A stretch of DNA of 64,000 nt. Source: Leptospira barantonii (GTDB taxonomy: Bacteria; Spirochaetota; Leptospiria; Leptospirales; Leptospiraceae). The position numbers and the translations under genes are program-made. The stretch lies in the NCBI RefSeq assembly GCF_002811925.1, contig NZ_NPDS01000002.1, forward strand, positions 248,001 to 312,000, read 5' to 3'. Under the pieces are notes generated by a model. It had not been told where the DNA came from, ran no database searches, and saw nothing but the letters and a program-made list of their open reading frames with translations. Positions 1-10,094 of this stretch are shown one piece after another (position 1 is the stretch's first letter; every line of letters begins with the position of its first letter).

Positions 1-1
1 A

Positions 2-74
2 GAGGATCTTCTTTTCGAACACGGTTACGAAGAAGGTTTTGCCGGAAGAAAATTAATCGATAGGGAAAACGAAG

Positions 75-91
<17 letters not shown>
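2..91 (+). CDS. 3' end of an unidentified upstream gene (partial)
   Basis: An open frame enters at the left edge and stops at TGA 89-91. It gives a hydrophilic C-terminal tail of 29 residues ending in NEDGEHQ. The frame overlaps the dapL start by 17 bases, so the two genes are probably co-transcribed and translationally coupled. I do not recognise the tail and propose no function. The only support is the open frame and the tight overlap; the rest of the gene lies outside the window. Confidence 0.5.
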
Positions 92-1301
<1,210 letters not shown>

Positions 1302-1346
1302 GTTTAAAACTTAGGGTCGGTAGACCGTCCACATTGTTTGTTGTTG

Positions 1347-1383
1347 AAAAAGGGGCCTTGCCAGTTGCAAGTCCCCTTTTTTT
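1347..1383 (+). terminator. Rho-independent terminator after dapL
   Basis: A GC-rich stem (GGGGcCTTGC against GCAAGtCCCC, one mismatch pair, loop CAGT) is flanked by A-run and T-run arms and ends in seven or more T. It begins about 45 bases after the dapL stop. Confidence 0.85.
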
Positions 1384-1395
1384 ATGAGAAAGTAT

Positions 1396-1437
1396 GAGTT
1401 CCTACATTCTTTGATTTGCAATTCAAAGTAGGAACTC
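1396..1437. repeat. Inverted repeat, divergent copy of the GTAGGAACTC-type dispersed repeat
   Basis: Arms GAGTTCCTAC (1396-1405) and GTAGGAACTC (1428-1437) are perfect 10-base inverted repeats. An inner TTTGA/TCAAA pairing lies inside. The right part of arm 1 runs into CTACATTCT, which also occurs in the related elements at 10095 and 44198. It lies between the dapL terminator and the AraC gene. Confidence 0.6.
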
Positions 1438-1454
1438 TTACATTTTGTAACTAA

Positions 1455-1473
1455 GATCGCGACGCGAGCGATC
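1455..1473. promoter_or_regulatory. Palindrome directly upstream of the AraC-type gene
   Basis: GATCGC and GCGATC are perfect 6-base arms around a 7-base centre (GACGCGA), ending 9 bases before the ATG at 1483. It occupies the place where a ribosome site should be, so it could be an operator or an RNA hairpin limiting translation. Only the symmetry is seen; the role is inferred. Confidence 0.35.
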
Positions 1474-1482
1474 CGTCTAACG

Positions 1483-2259
1483 ATGAACCTTCAAAAATTC
1501 CTACCTAAAAATCCTTTCTTACGACAATTCGTAGAATCTTTCATACTATTGGAAACCGAAGAAGGAATGGAGAATCGAATGATTCCCGGGTTTTCATTCA
1601 TATTATATTTTCGTTATAGAGGAAGAATGGATCGAGTCGATTCGACCGAAAAAAAACCGCTTCCTACGGCCGGAATCACGGGACTTCAAAATTCGCATCG
1701 ATTGATTTCGTATTCCGCAAAAACTTCCAATCTTCTCGTAACGTTTAAAGAAGCCGGAGCTACCGCATTTCTGAGAGAATCTCTTCACGAATTTTACGGA
1801 AAGACGATCGCCTTACGGGATGTTCTTACTCCTTCAAAGATCGAACAAGTCCAAGAACAACTTTACGAATCCAAGAACGACGAGGAACGAATCGAAACGA
1901 TCGAGAAATTTTTAATCGCCGAATTGGACGAAATCGAAATGGACGCGTCCATTCTGGATTCGATTCGTAAAATTAAAGCGACATCGGGAGAACTCAGAAT
2001 CAGGGATTTGATCGCCGGGTTGCCGATGAGCACGGATCTTTTTGAGAAAAAATTTCGGCGCATCGTGGGCGCTTCCCCGAAACGTTTTTCGACGATCGTG
2101 AGAATGAAACGTTTCATTCAGGACTATTCTCCCGCGAAAAGTTTTACGGAACAAGCGCAGACGTTCGGATATTTCGATCAGTCACATTTTACAAAAGACT
2201 TCAAAACGTTTACCGGACTAAATCCAAAGGAATATTTTAAAACTCCCAGACAATGGTAA
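1483..2259 (+). CDS. AraC-family transcriptional regulator
   Basis: This 258-residue cytoplasmic protein has a C-terminal AraC/XylS DNA-binding domain (about residues 165-253). The second helix-turn-helix shows the family's GYFDQSHFTKDFK pattern followed by a GLNPKEYF ending. The N-terminal 150 residues resemble the small ligand or dimerisation domain of short AraC proteins (DUF6597-like) and lack a recognisable cupin motif. The inducer cannot be deduced. A small ABM-like gene follows 66 bases later in the same direction and is the likeliest partner or target. The ATG at 1483 lacks a clear ribosome site and lies just after a palindrome. Confidence 0.85.
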   Translation: MNLQKFLPKNPFLRQFVESFILLETEEGMENRMIPGFSFILYFRYRGRMDRVDSTEKKPLPTAGITGLQNSHRLISYSAKTSNLLVTFKEAGATAFLRESLHEFYGKTIALRDVLTPSKIEQVQEQLYESKNDEERIETIEKFLIAELDEIEMDASILDSIRKIKATSGELRIRDLIAGLPMSTDLFEKKFRRIVGASPKRFSTIVRMKRFIQDYSPAKSFTEQAQTFGYFDQSHFTKDFKTFTGLNPKEYFKTPRQW

Positions 2260-2279
2260 GAAAATGAATTTTTACAATT

Positions 2280-2313
2280 TTTTCAAGAACGCTCGGGTTA
2301 CACTTCTTGAAAA
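2280..2313. other. Perfect 10-bp stem-loop between the AraC and ABM-like genes
   Basis: TTTTCAAGAA (2280-2289) and TTCTTGAAAA (2304-2313) are perfect inverted repeats around a 14-base loop. The right arm ends directly before the GGAGA ribosome site of the next gene. There is no T-run after the stem, so a regulatory hairpin or protein site is as likely as a terminator. Confidence 0.5.
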
Positions 2314-2325
2314 TTGGAGATTCAA

Positions 2326-2643
2326 ATGCACACAATTCTCATCGATCAATTTACCGTTCCACAAGAAGCCAGGGAAGAATTCTTAGAAAGGCTGAATATC
2401 AACCGAAACTTCATTCATACTCTTTCGGGATTCGTTAAAGATTCCGTATATGAAGCTAAGACCGAAGAAGGAAGATTCAAAGTTGTGACCGTGGCCGTTT
2501 GGGAAACCGAAGAAAAATTTCAGAACGCGAAAAGCGCAGTCGCTCTTGAATATAAACAACAAGGTTTCGATATCAATGCGATGATTCAGCGACTCGGGAT
2601 GACGATCGAACGGGGAATCTACAACGAGATGCAGATTTCCTAA
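2326..2643 (+). CDS. Small ABM-like (dimeric alpha/beta-barrel) protein
   Basis: A 105-residue cytoplasmic protein with the spacing of the antibiotic-biosynthesis-monooxygenase/dimeric ferredoxin-like fold: an N-terminal strand ILIDQFTVP, a helix with EEFLERLN, a central loop-strand with GFVKDSVYE, a VVTVAVWETEEKF segment, and a helix to the end. Members often act as heme or quinol monooxygenases or as small-molecule binding folds; no catalytic residue can be named here. The ATG at 2326 is chosen over an in-frame TTG at 2314 because GGAGA sits 5 bases before it, whereas the TTG lies inside that region. The stop is only 9 bases from the convergent lipoprotein gene's stop. Confidence 0.65.
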   Translation: MHTILIDQFTVPQEAREEFLERLNINRNFIHTLSGFVKDSVYEAKTEEGRFKVVTVAVWETEEKFQNAKSAVALEYKQQGFDINAMIQRLGMTIERGIYNEMQIS

Positions 2644-2652
2644 AGTATACGT

Positions 2653-5064
2653 TTACGGCGCACAGTTTCCGTTGAATTCGATCGCACCGATCGAATAACC
2701 GAAGGACCCAAGTGGCACCGGACTTGTAGGCGTCGTATTGTTCGTTCTCGCGTTTCCGAAAAGATCCATCTGATAGAGTTGTCGGATCGGAGGCGCGTAG
2801 CCCGGATCGATTCCGCCGTAAACGGAATTACAACGAGAAGACGCGCTCGGTTTAAAAACATCGGTCGCACTCGTCGAGTTGTCAAAGATCGGATTGTGCG
2901 AGAAATTCTTTTGAGTCGCGTTCGTCAAAGGAGTGATGCAGTTAAAGGAATTGAGCAATGCGTTCGGCTCCGCGCCACAAAGTTTAAACGGAGTTCCGTT
3001 CGCATCTACCTGAGTTCCGCAACCGATCAGATTATTTCCCGCAATGTTCGACGCGGCGCTTATGGAGTTCACGTCGTAATTCATACATTTACTCGTGGTC
3101 GCACCGGGATTCGTGATGACCTGATTGTTGATTACGTTTAAATTGAGAGGACTCGAAGTGGATTGATGATGGATTCCATAAGACCGATTCGTTCCGCTTC
3201 CCCCGTAAATCGTATTGTTGATAAAGATGAAGTTGGGAGAATTGATCGACAATGCCTGAACCGCAGACGACGAAGCCGCAGTGACCGGAGTTGTCGAAGT
3301 AATATGATAAGAATTGAATATATTATTCACCAAACGCAGTGATTGGGTCGTGTTCTCTATGCTGTTGTTGATCATGATCCCGAGAGAAAAATCCAAACCG
3401 TCGTTGACGTTCAGGTGAGAACCGCCGCTGATATAGTTGTTCGAGATCACACCTTGGGTTCCTTCTAAGATTCTCATACCGGCTGATAAGGAACTTCCGC
3501 TTCCCCCGAGAATGTAGTTCCCCGTTACTACGAAGTTCGGACCTACGTTGGATGCGTAGATCGCCGAACGAACGATGAAAAGACTATAAGCGGAAGTCGT
3601 GTCCGTGGAACCTAACAACGTATTGTCGCTCAGAATCAGAGAGAACGCTCCCGTGTTCAAGTTGCTCAACCAAAGCCCAGTCGACCAAGGATTGTTCGAA
3701 TTCGTTATGACCGTAAAACCTTGGATTAGAATATTTGAATTCATCGTGAACGTGCCGCCTGCGATCGGCGTGCAGGTGCCGAAATCGGACGAGCCGCAAC
3801 CGCCAAATCCCACGTCGTCGCGGATGATCGACGGAAATGCCGCGATATCTCTCGCTAGGAAGTCGTTTCTAAAACCTCCCAAGAGTTGGAGTTTATCTTT
3901 CAAAAGAATTCTCTGACTCATAGAGATCATGGAATACGTCCCTTGTGAAACGAGAACAAAACAAGGAGTCGCAGTCGTACATTGACCGATCGCGTATTGA
4001 ATTTCACCACAAGCGGTGGCGATCGTACTACAACTTCCCGCGCCCGCGCCTCCTGGCCGAACGTATTTGATCTGGTTCGTGGCCGCAATTCCAAAACGAG
4101 CCGGAGACGTTATCTGAAACGGACGATTGGTTCCCGACTCGGTACATCCCGAAAGTTGAACACACTGATCGAGTCCTCCGGGCCAAGTAGTGTTCGGATA
4201 AATCGTGACCGTATTGCCCGAATAATTCGGCGCGTTGAGTGCAAGAGCGGATAACGCTAGATTGGAAGAACACGGTCCCGAAGAAGGGGTCGGAGTAGGT
4301 GCGGTAAAATTGCAACTCGAAGGAGTAACCGGTTTTGAAAACGTAAACTGAATGGAAGCCCCGTCGTTCACAACGGTTTGGTTGATAGGATTCGAGCTCA
4401 TCAGACTCAAACAGTTTACGTTCAACGTGACCGGCGCGTTATTGATCGTTCCCGTCGCGGGAGGAGCGGTTTCGATCACGCAGTTGTGTTGAGTCGGGCT
4501 CGAAAGAATCGAAACCGCATACGTTCCCGTATCGGGTACTTTACCCGCAAAAGAATAATTTCCGTCCACGGTGATATTCAATGTGTCTACGTTTCCACTC
4601 CGAAGCGAAAGGTTTCCGGTCGCGGAGGCCGCGATTCCGAACACATTGAGACTAACGTTGAAAAAACTGGTTCCACAATTGATTTCCACGAGATTCGAAC
4701 CGAGTCCGACCGTTCCCGTAGGATTCGTAATGACGCAGGTTTGATTCGGAGTGGAGACCGGTTGTAAAACGATCGAAACCGTATAACCGGAAAACTTAGA
4801 TTTCTTTTTTGGAAATTCAAAATCCCCGTTCCCATCGATCGTAAGATTTTCGGAATCCTGATTGGAAATCGTAAAAGAAGCTCCGCTTGCAAGTCCCTGA
4901 ACCCGAAGTTTTAAAACCGATGAAGAATTGGCAAAAAAGTAATTTGAAAAAAGTGCGGTGTCTATGATCGACATGCCGTTTGGTTTGGGCACGCAGGCGA
5001 TCAAGAAGAGCAGACAAGAACTGAAAAGGATTCGGAGAGTTGCGAATTTATAAAAACTGATCAT
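2653..5064 (-). CDS. Putative surface lipoprotein with Ig-like repeats and a parallel beta-helix domain
   Basis: An 803-residue exported lipoprotein. The N-terminus has a lysine/arginine-poor start, a hydrophobic core and a lipobox ending LIAC with Cys24. Residues about 48-215 hold two tandem ~85-residue beta-rich repeats, each with a TxxxCVI core and ending in NC. An SbsA-like Ig domain (SNPINQTVVNDGASIQF, then FTFSKPV) follows. From about residue 335 the phrase IKYVRPGGAG opens a long right-handed beta-helix-type region rich in asparagine ladders, with GTxxVISNNYI-like turns. Such proteins often bind polysaccharide or host ligands; the ligand is unknown. The gene is convergent with the ABM-like gene. 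The ribosome site is weak. Confidence 0.75.
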   Translation of the reverse strand: MISFYKFATLRILFSSCLLFLIACVPKPNGMSIIDTALFSNYFFANSSSVLKLRVQGLASGASFTISNQDSENLTIDGNGDFEFPKKKSKFSGYTVSIVLQPVSTPNQTCVITNPTGTVGLGSNLVEINCGTSFFNVSLNVFGIAASATGNLSLRSGNVDTLNITVDGNYSFAGKVPDTGTYAVSILSSPTQHNCVIETAPPATGTINNAPVTLNVNCLSLMSSNPINQTVVNDGASIQFTFSKPVTPSSCNFTAPTPTPSSGPCSSNLALSALALNAPNYSGNTVTIYPNTTWPGGLDQCVQLSGCTESGTNRPFQITSPARFGIAATNQIKYVRPGGAGAGSCSTIATACGEIQYAIGQCTTATPCFVLVSQGTYSMISMSQRILLKDKLQLLGGFRNDFLARDIAAFPSIIRDDVGFGGCGSSDFGTCTPIAGGTFTMNSNILIQGFTVITNSNNPWSTGLWLSNLNTGAFSLILSDNTLLGSTDTTSAYSLFIVRSAIYASNVGPNFVVTGNYILGGSGSSLSAGMRILEGTQGVISNNYISGGSHLNVNDGLDFSLGIMINNSIENTTQSLRLVNNIFNSYHITSTTPVTAASSSAVQALSINSPNFIFINNTIYGGSGTNRSYGIHHQSTSSPLNLNVINNQVITNPGATTSKCMNYDVNSISAASNIAGNNLIGCGTQVDANGTPFKLCGAEPNALLNSFNCITPLTNATQKNFSHNPIFDNSTSATDVFKPSASSRCNSVYGGIDPGYAPPIRQLYQMDLFGNARTNNTTPTSPVPLGSFGYSIGAIEFNGNCAP

Positions 5065-5221
5065 CTATTTATAAAAATAATTATTCTGAAGGTGCAACAA
5101 ATTGACTGTGAGTTTTTACTCGCTTTTTTCTAAAAAGGATTCAGAAAATAGGTTAAAATGACCACTTTGGAAAAGTGGGAAAGAATAGCGGATTGGCGAA
5201 GGGAAGCGGTTCTCGATTTAA

Positions 5222-5260
5222 GATTTCCCGGATCTCAGTGGAAAAAATCTCCGGGAAATC
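5222..5260 (-). terminator. Inverted repeat, possible terminator of the LVIVD-protein operon
   Basis: Perfect 10-base arms GATTTCCCGG and CCGGGAAATC are separated by 19 bases. The element begins 10 bases after the stop of the minus-strand gene at 5270. The stem is GC-rich at its base, but the minus strand does not continue with a strong T-run, so this may be an RNA-processing hairpin instead. Confidence 0.45.
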
Positions 5261-5269
5261 GATCGATTT

Positions 5270-6373
5270 TCAGAGAATGTTTTGAAACGGAGAATTCTCC
5301 GAAATCCGAAAGGAGACAAAACTTTCTCCATGAGTGGCAAATAAATAATTTCCGCTCTTGTAAGCGCATTGTAAGGAATCCATACAATAAGAATGGTCCA
5401 TTCTCGGGTCGCGTTCTACAATCTCGGAATCTTCGTCTTCATCCTCGTCATCACTTTCATCCTCGTATCGATCGTGATCGTATTCAGGATCGACTTGTTT
5501 CGGATTGCTCGCAACTTCGAAGTATTCTTTTTTGTCGCCAGTTTCGAACTGTTGAAATAAGGGTGTAATCTTATGTTCGGAGCGATCAAAAATCGCATAA
5601 GAATAATCGAAACCGAAAAGAACGTTTCCGTTTGAAAGAGAAAAACAAACGTTAGGACTTCTTTCCATTCGAATCGGATCTCCGATCTGTTTTAGATTCT
5701 CATCCAAGATTAGAATCGAAGAATATTCTTTTTTGCCCTTTTTGATTTCCCCGTAAACAACCGCTCCCGAGGAAATCGAAAAAACTTTTTTGGAAGGACT
5801 GAAGTTGGGGAATTCGATTTTGGAAATAATTTGAACCTTGTCATTGATTAGAGAAATCTCATATAAAAACTTATCGGCGCTGAGCCCGTTGGTAAGAATG
5901 AAATGATCCTTAAACGATACTAAACGCTCCACGAAACCCTTTTCTATTTTTTGTTTTTCGCGAGGTTGGATTTCGTTCGGATGATTCAGATCCACGATTC
6001 CGACTCCGTCCCAGTTCATAGCGAGAATCGCTTTCCCGTTTACGATCGTCGCATCGTACATATCGTAACCTAATAGAATGTAGGAATCTATCGGTTTCGG
6101 ATCGGAGACGTTCTCGAGATCGAATGTGTGAAGCGCTCTTTGGCTTTCGGTTGCATACAACGTGTTATTTTGAATCGCAAGACTTCCGATCGCGTTTTGA
6201 AACGGAATGGAACGGACTAATTCGGGTTTTTCCGGATTCCTCAGATCGATCACGTGAAGTTCTTTTGCGCTCCCGTAGAGTTGGCAGACAAATGCGTGAT
6301 CTTTATGGACTATGAATCGATTGGCGCTCGGGAGTTTGAGTCGGCTTAAGAGTGTTAGATGATTGTTTTTCAT
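5270..6373 (-). CDS. LVIVD-repeat (beta-propeller-like) protein
   Basis: 367 residues without a signal peptide. Repeated units of the LVIVD type appear as HVIDLRNPEKPELV (about 40-53), HTFDLENVSDPKPI (82-95) and VGIVDLNHPNEI (124-135). These repeats usually build a beta-propeller used for protein contacts. A strongly acidic Asp/Glu segment spans about residues 296-322 and may be a flexible linker or metal-binding patch. The gene starts 7 bases after the stop of the 1163-residue gene, so the two form an operon and may act together. No enzymatic motif is visible. Confidence 0.7.
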   Translation of the reverse strand: MKNNHLTLLSRLKLPSANRFIVHKDHAFVCQLYGSAKELHVIDLRNPEKPELVRSIPFQNAIGSLAIQNNTLYATESQRALHTFDLENVSDPKPIDSYILLGYDMYDATIVNGKAILAMNWDGVGIVDLNHPNEIQPREKQKIEKGFVERLVSFKDHFILTNGLSADKFLYEISLINDKVQIISKIEFPNFSPSKKVFSISSGAVVYGEIKKGKKEYSSILILDENLKQIGDPIRMERSPNVCFSLSNGNVLFGFDYSYAIFDRSEHKITPLFQQFETGDKKEYFEVASNPKQVDPEYDHDRYEDESDDEDEDEDSEIVERDPRMDHSYCMDSLQCAYKSGNYLFATHGESFVSFRISENSPFQNIL

Positions 6374-6380
6374 GAAAATC

Positions 6381-9300
6381 TCAGTTTAAAGAGTTTATAA
6401 AATTCTGATAGACTTCGTTGTTTTTTAACGGGTCAAAATCGGCTTCGGCGGCGATTTTTGCTTTGTTGTAATGACTCGGTTCCAAACTTACGGCGTCCTT
6501 GAGATGAAGAACGCTTTGTTCCGGATCTTCGAGTTTTGAATACAAACACGCGGCGTTGAACTTTGCGAGCGCGTAGTATTTTTTGAAGATCGTAGCATAC
6601 TGTTCATCCAAGGAGCCGCCTAAAATCTTATCCGCAAAATCATCCGCGTGATCTTTTTGATAATCGAAACGACTCCAATCCATAGAAAATAATTTTTCGA
6701 AGAGTTCCTTTCCGCGATTTAGATTTCCGTTTTGAATGTGTATCACGCCCAGGTTCGTTGCGATCAAAACGTATTCGGGTTTTCGAACGTCCGCCTTTTT
6801 CAGGATTCCATCCAGAATGGACTCGAGTTCGGGAAGACGATTCTCCTTTTGAAACGCCCAATGAATCGAAAAGAAACAATGAAGAACCGCATCGGGTTCG
6901 AGTGCTTTTGCGGTTTTTAAAATCACGGAAGAATTTTGTAGATCTTTGAACTTCGCAAAAAGAGTTTTTGCCAGGTCCTTCGATGAGATGTCCCTATAAT
7001 GTTTGATGAAATAACCGAGATGATCCTGAAACGTGCGGTTCCCGAAAAGTTTTTCCTTAAAAGCGGGGTCTTGAAAAAACAGTTTAGAAAAAGCGAATAC
7101 GTTTTCCTTTTCCGATTCCCAGTCCAACGATTGAAGAAGTTCCTCGGAAAAATTCGCCGAATTTTTGAGTAATTTGCCTGCGATCGAAAGATTGAGGGAA
7201 AAGTTTCCGGGTTTTAAAACGGCGACTAATTCATTTTCGGAAAGAGAATCGATTTTTGCGATCGCTTCGTATTCTTCGATTTGGGATCGTATCCAGAGCT
7301 TCTGGGACTCTATTTCAATTTTTGAATATTCATCTTCTAATACGGACGAGAACGGATCCGATTCGAATGAGTTCAGTCTTCCGTCGAATTTTCCGTCCGT
7401 GTAAAATTTATGTTCGAAAACTTTTTTGACCTTCTTGTAAAAGCCGTAAAATTTTCCGTTCTCGATCGATTCCCAATTCTGAAAATCGGAGAGAAGATAC
7501 AAGAAGAACGCTTTTTTTAATACGAAATCGTCCTTCCAAAGAGAGCGGAGAACCGATTTTAACTCTTGAATCGCCGCCTGTAGTCCCTTGGTTTTTTCGA
7601 TCCAAGAAACTTTCAAAAAGAATAATAGAGGGTTTCCCGAAAGTGTCGTGATGGTTCTATCCAGCAATTCGAGAGTGTTTTGATCGTCCCTTAAATAGGT
7701 TTCGATCGGTTTTGCCGCGATCCCGCATCGCAGTGTGAATTTTTGCTCCTCGTTCAATTCTCCCGTTTCGCTTAACAAATTTAAAAGTTCGGTGATTTCC
7801 GAAACGGTTTGAAAGAACGTTGCCCGATTTTTTCCGGCGGAGTTCTTTAGTTTTTCATAATAGAAGAATGCGAATTTTCTAAGAGTTTCTCCGGGTTCGT
7901 TTTTGAGGGCCTTGAGTAAAAGATAGAAGATACGTTTTCGATCGGATTCTTTTTCGATGTTTTCGTAATATAAGGAAAAGCCGGGATCGCTCGGATATAA
8001 AAGATTCTCCCATGTTTGAGCGGAGCCGAGAGAATCCGGAGAGGTTCGTATCGTTTCCTCGAAACGTTTCCATCGATCGGCCGGCGCTTGTTTGGCCCAT
8101 TTATGATAGAAGTCCTCCATATAAAATTCGTTTCTTTCGTGGAGTTTATGGATCAAAGGATGGATGTCCTCGCATCCGATTTCGTAAAAAATGGGAGCGA
8201 GGTTTCGCGTAACGTCTTCGTTAAAATGATCTTTGTTGTATCGTTCCAAAACTTCCGTCAAAGCCGGAGCCGTGACGATCGCCTGATGTCCGAGTTCCAT
8301 CAATCGATTTTCGAATATAAAATCCCAGGGATCGCCGAACCAAGGAAATTCCTCCGGAAGACAACGAATCAATTCGATCATCTGTTGTAGATATTCTTTC
8401 GTGGCGTTTTTTAGAATTGGGTTGATTTTAGAATCCCAATCTCCGGATTCCAAACGGGTTCGAATTTCCATCGCCCTTAATTTGAATCCGGGATGCGAAA
8501 GTTCCTGCAGACGATTTAAGGCTTCTTCGAAGGAACCTCTCAGTTCGTCTTTTCGATTTTCGGGAATTCCCAAATACGAATCGGAAAGTGTATATGAAAA
8601 TTCTTGAATATAGGGGAGGGCCTCCTTATACGAATCTTCGAGAGGTTGGGGAGAATTGAAAAAAATCTCCTTTTGAAAATCGATCGCGGTTTGTAGATGC
8701 GGATCCGAGTTCAAAGACGCAAGATCCCAGAAAAATCCGGAAAAATATGAGGACGGAAAAAGCTGAATCTTTTTCCAAAACGCGCCTAAGTCCAGATCGC
8801 CCAGTGCCAGATCCGAAACATCGGTAGAAGCCATATCGGAGGCGGTGATTTCTTCCCTTGCATATCCTCTTTGCCAATCGGCCTTTCCGATGACCGTGTC
8901 CGTTCTTTGAAGGGATCGTTTTCCACCTTGCAAAAGCAAGGCTTTCCACTCCGGATGAGAATCCACGAGTCTTAAAAGAGTTTGGTATTCTTTTTGATCC
9001 GGTTTTTCCAAAAAGGAAAGGCTGAAAAGAAATTCTTCGCTTTGCGGAACCGACTCGCTTGTTTGGGAAGAAGATTCAAAAATTGTAAAGTACGGATTTT
9101 CTTTTAAGGAATCCAATTCCAACCTGGGAATCACTTCCAATAAAAAAGGTTTTTTGTAATCGTAACATTCGCTCGAATCGATCAAGATGTAAAACGGAAA
9201 CGCCTTCGGGATTTTTGCGAAACGTTCGTTTGACAAAAGGGTTTCGAAGATCTTTCGAATCGTCTTTTCGAATAAAAGAAGTTTAATATGAACGTGAAGA

Positions 9301-9872
9301 TCCTTTCCTTTGAGTTTTTCTCCGAGGTAACTAACGTTGTATTTTCTATCGCCGAGATCGTATATAAAATCGTAGGACTCGGAACTTTCTCCTTTCGGAT
9401 AAGAATCCGCATCCCAGATGAGTTCGTGATTGAGCCCGAAAATTCCGGAGATTTCGCGAGTTTCCAAATCGAAATGAACCGAATCCATAACCGCGGTACA
9501 GAATTCGTAGTCGCTCATCTTAAAATGAAATCCGTTGAACGGTCTGAACTTGTGAGAGCGCAGGCTTTCTTCGTTGATGCTGTCTTCCAGATTTTCAAGA
9601 ATTCGTTCTATACGACTTTCCAAAGGCTCCGAGAAATGAAACGAGTTTATCATTTCTTGAAAATGAGAATATAGGGTTTGTTGTTTTTCGCCGTCTTCGT
9701 CGTGAAGAAAATCCGTAGGACTTCCTTTTTTATACTGATTGGGTTCGTTTTTAAAAATGAAGTCGAGAAGGTGCATGGCTCCTTCGAAATCAAAGTTTTG
9801 TAATTTTTCGAAATAATGAGAGTAGTATTTCGATGTAGTTTCTTGATTGAAGTCCGTCGGTTTAAAAATCAT
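6381..9872 (-). CDS. Large hypothetical protein with C-terminal TPR-like repeats
   Basis: 1163 residues, hydrophilic, without a signal peptide or membrane segment, so probably cytoplasmic. The first 300 residues are a mixed alpha/beta domain I do not recognise. The middle and C-terminal parts are rich in amphipathic helices. The last ~130 residues fit tetratricopeptide repeats (ATNLGVIHIQNGNLNRGKELF, and ACLYSKLEDPEQSVLHLKDA), with a final LKNNEVYQNFI segment of the kind that ends many spirochete TPR proteins. It is the first gene of an operon with the LVIVD protein. A scaffold role is plausible but not shown. The ATG at 9872 lacks a clear ribosome site. Confidence 0.7.
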   Translation of the reverse strand: MIFKPTDFNQETTSKYYSHYFEKLQNFDFEGAMHLLDFIFKNEPNQYKKGSPTDFLHDEDGEKQQTLYSHFQEMINSFHFSEPLESRIERILENLEDSINEESLRSHKFRPFNGFHFKMSDYEFCTAVMDSVHFDLETREISGIFGLNHELIWDADSYPKGESSESYDFIYDLGDRKYNVSYLGEKLKGKDLHVHIKLLLFEKTIRKIFETLLSNERFAKIPKAFPFYILIDSSECYDYKKPFLLEVIPRLELDSLKENPYFTIFESSSQTSESVPQSEEFLFSLSFLEKPDQKEYQTLLRLVDSHPEWKALLLQGGKRSLQRTDTVIGKADWQRGYAREEITASDMASTDVSDLALGDLDLGAFWKKIQLFPSSYFSGFFWDLASLNSDPHLQTAIDFQKEIFFNSPQPLEDSYKEALPYIQEFSYTLSDSYLGIPENRKDELRGSFEEALNRLQELSHPGFKLRAMEIRTRLESGDWDSKINPILKNATKEYLQQMIELIRCLPEEFPWFGDPWDFIFENRLMELGHQAIVTAPALTEVLERYNKDHFNEDVTRNLAPIFYEIGCEDIHPLIHKLHERNEFYMEDFYHKWAKQAPADRWKRFEETIRTSPDSLGSAQTWENLLYPSDPGFSLYYENIEKESDRKRIFYLLLKALKNEPGETLRKFAFFYYEKLKNSAGKNRATFFQTVSEITELLNLLSETGELNEEQKFTLRCGIAAKPIETYLRDDQNTLELLDRTITTLSGNPLLFFLKVSWIEKTKGLQAAIQELKSVLRSLWKDDFVLKKAFFLYLLSDFQNWESIENGKFYGFYKKVKKVFEHKFYTDGKFDGRLNSFESDPFSSVLEDEYSKIEIESQKLWIRSQIEEYEAIAKIDSLSENELVAVLKPGNFSLNLSIAGKLLKNSANFSEELLQSLDWESEKENVFAFSKLFFQDPAFKEKLFGNRTFQDHLGYFIKHYRDISSKDLAKTLFAKFKDLQNSSVILKTAKALEPDAVLHCFFSIHWAFQKENRLPELESILDGILKKADVRKPEYVLIATNLGVIHIQNGNLNRGKELFEKLFSMDWSRFDYQKDHADDFADKILGGSLDEQYATIFKKYYALAKFNAACLYSKLEDPEQSVLHLKDAVSLEPSHYNKAKIAAEADFDPLKNNEVYQNFINSLN

Positions 9873-9949
9873 AAGAGACCGTCTTTGTCGGAAGTGTTCG
9901 GTAGGATAACAAAGAACGATTCAAAAGTCTTTTCACTTTTTCATTTTTA

Positions 9950-9996
9950 TTTCTATTGAATTTGAATTCAATAGAAAGTGACCGCTTTGCTATAAT
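9950..9996 (+). promoter_or_regulatory. Palindromic operator candidate overlapping a putative promoter
   Basis: TTTCTATTGAATT and AATTCAATAGAAA are perfect 13-base arms with a 2-base centre (9950-9977). A consensus TATAAT stands at 9991-9996, and a weak -35 (TTCAAT, 9967-9972, 18-base spacing) falls inside the right arm. A repressor bound to the palindrome would block this promoter, which points toward the regulator gene at 10234. Binding and promoter activity are inferred from sequence only. Confidence 0.5.
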
Positions 9997-10094
9997 AGAT
10001 TCGTAATCGTTTTACAATTCGATAATTTACTTGGAAACGATTCTCGGGTCGTTTCGGGTCTTTGTCCACTTTGGGTTCCGTTTGAGTCGTAAGG

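Noticed and set aside
5158..5568. Plus-strand frame of 136 codons partly between two minus-strand genes
   Set aside because: Most of it lies antisense to the LVIVD gene and has shadow-like Arg/His/Phe-rich composition; the short non-overlapping part has no ribosome site and overlaps an inverted repeat.
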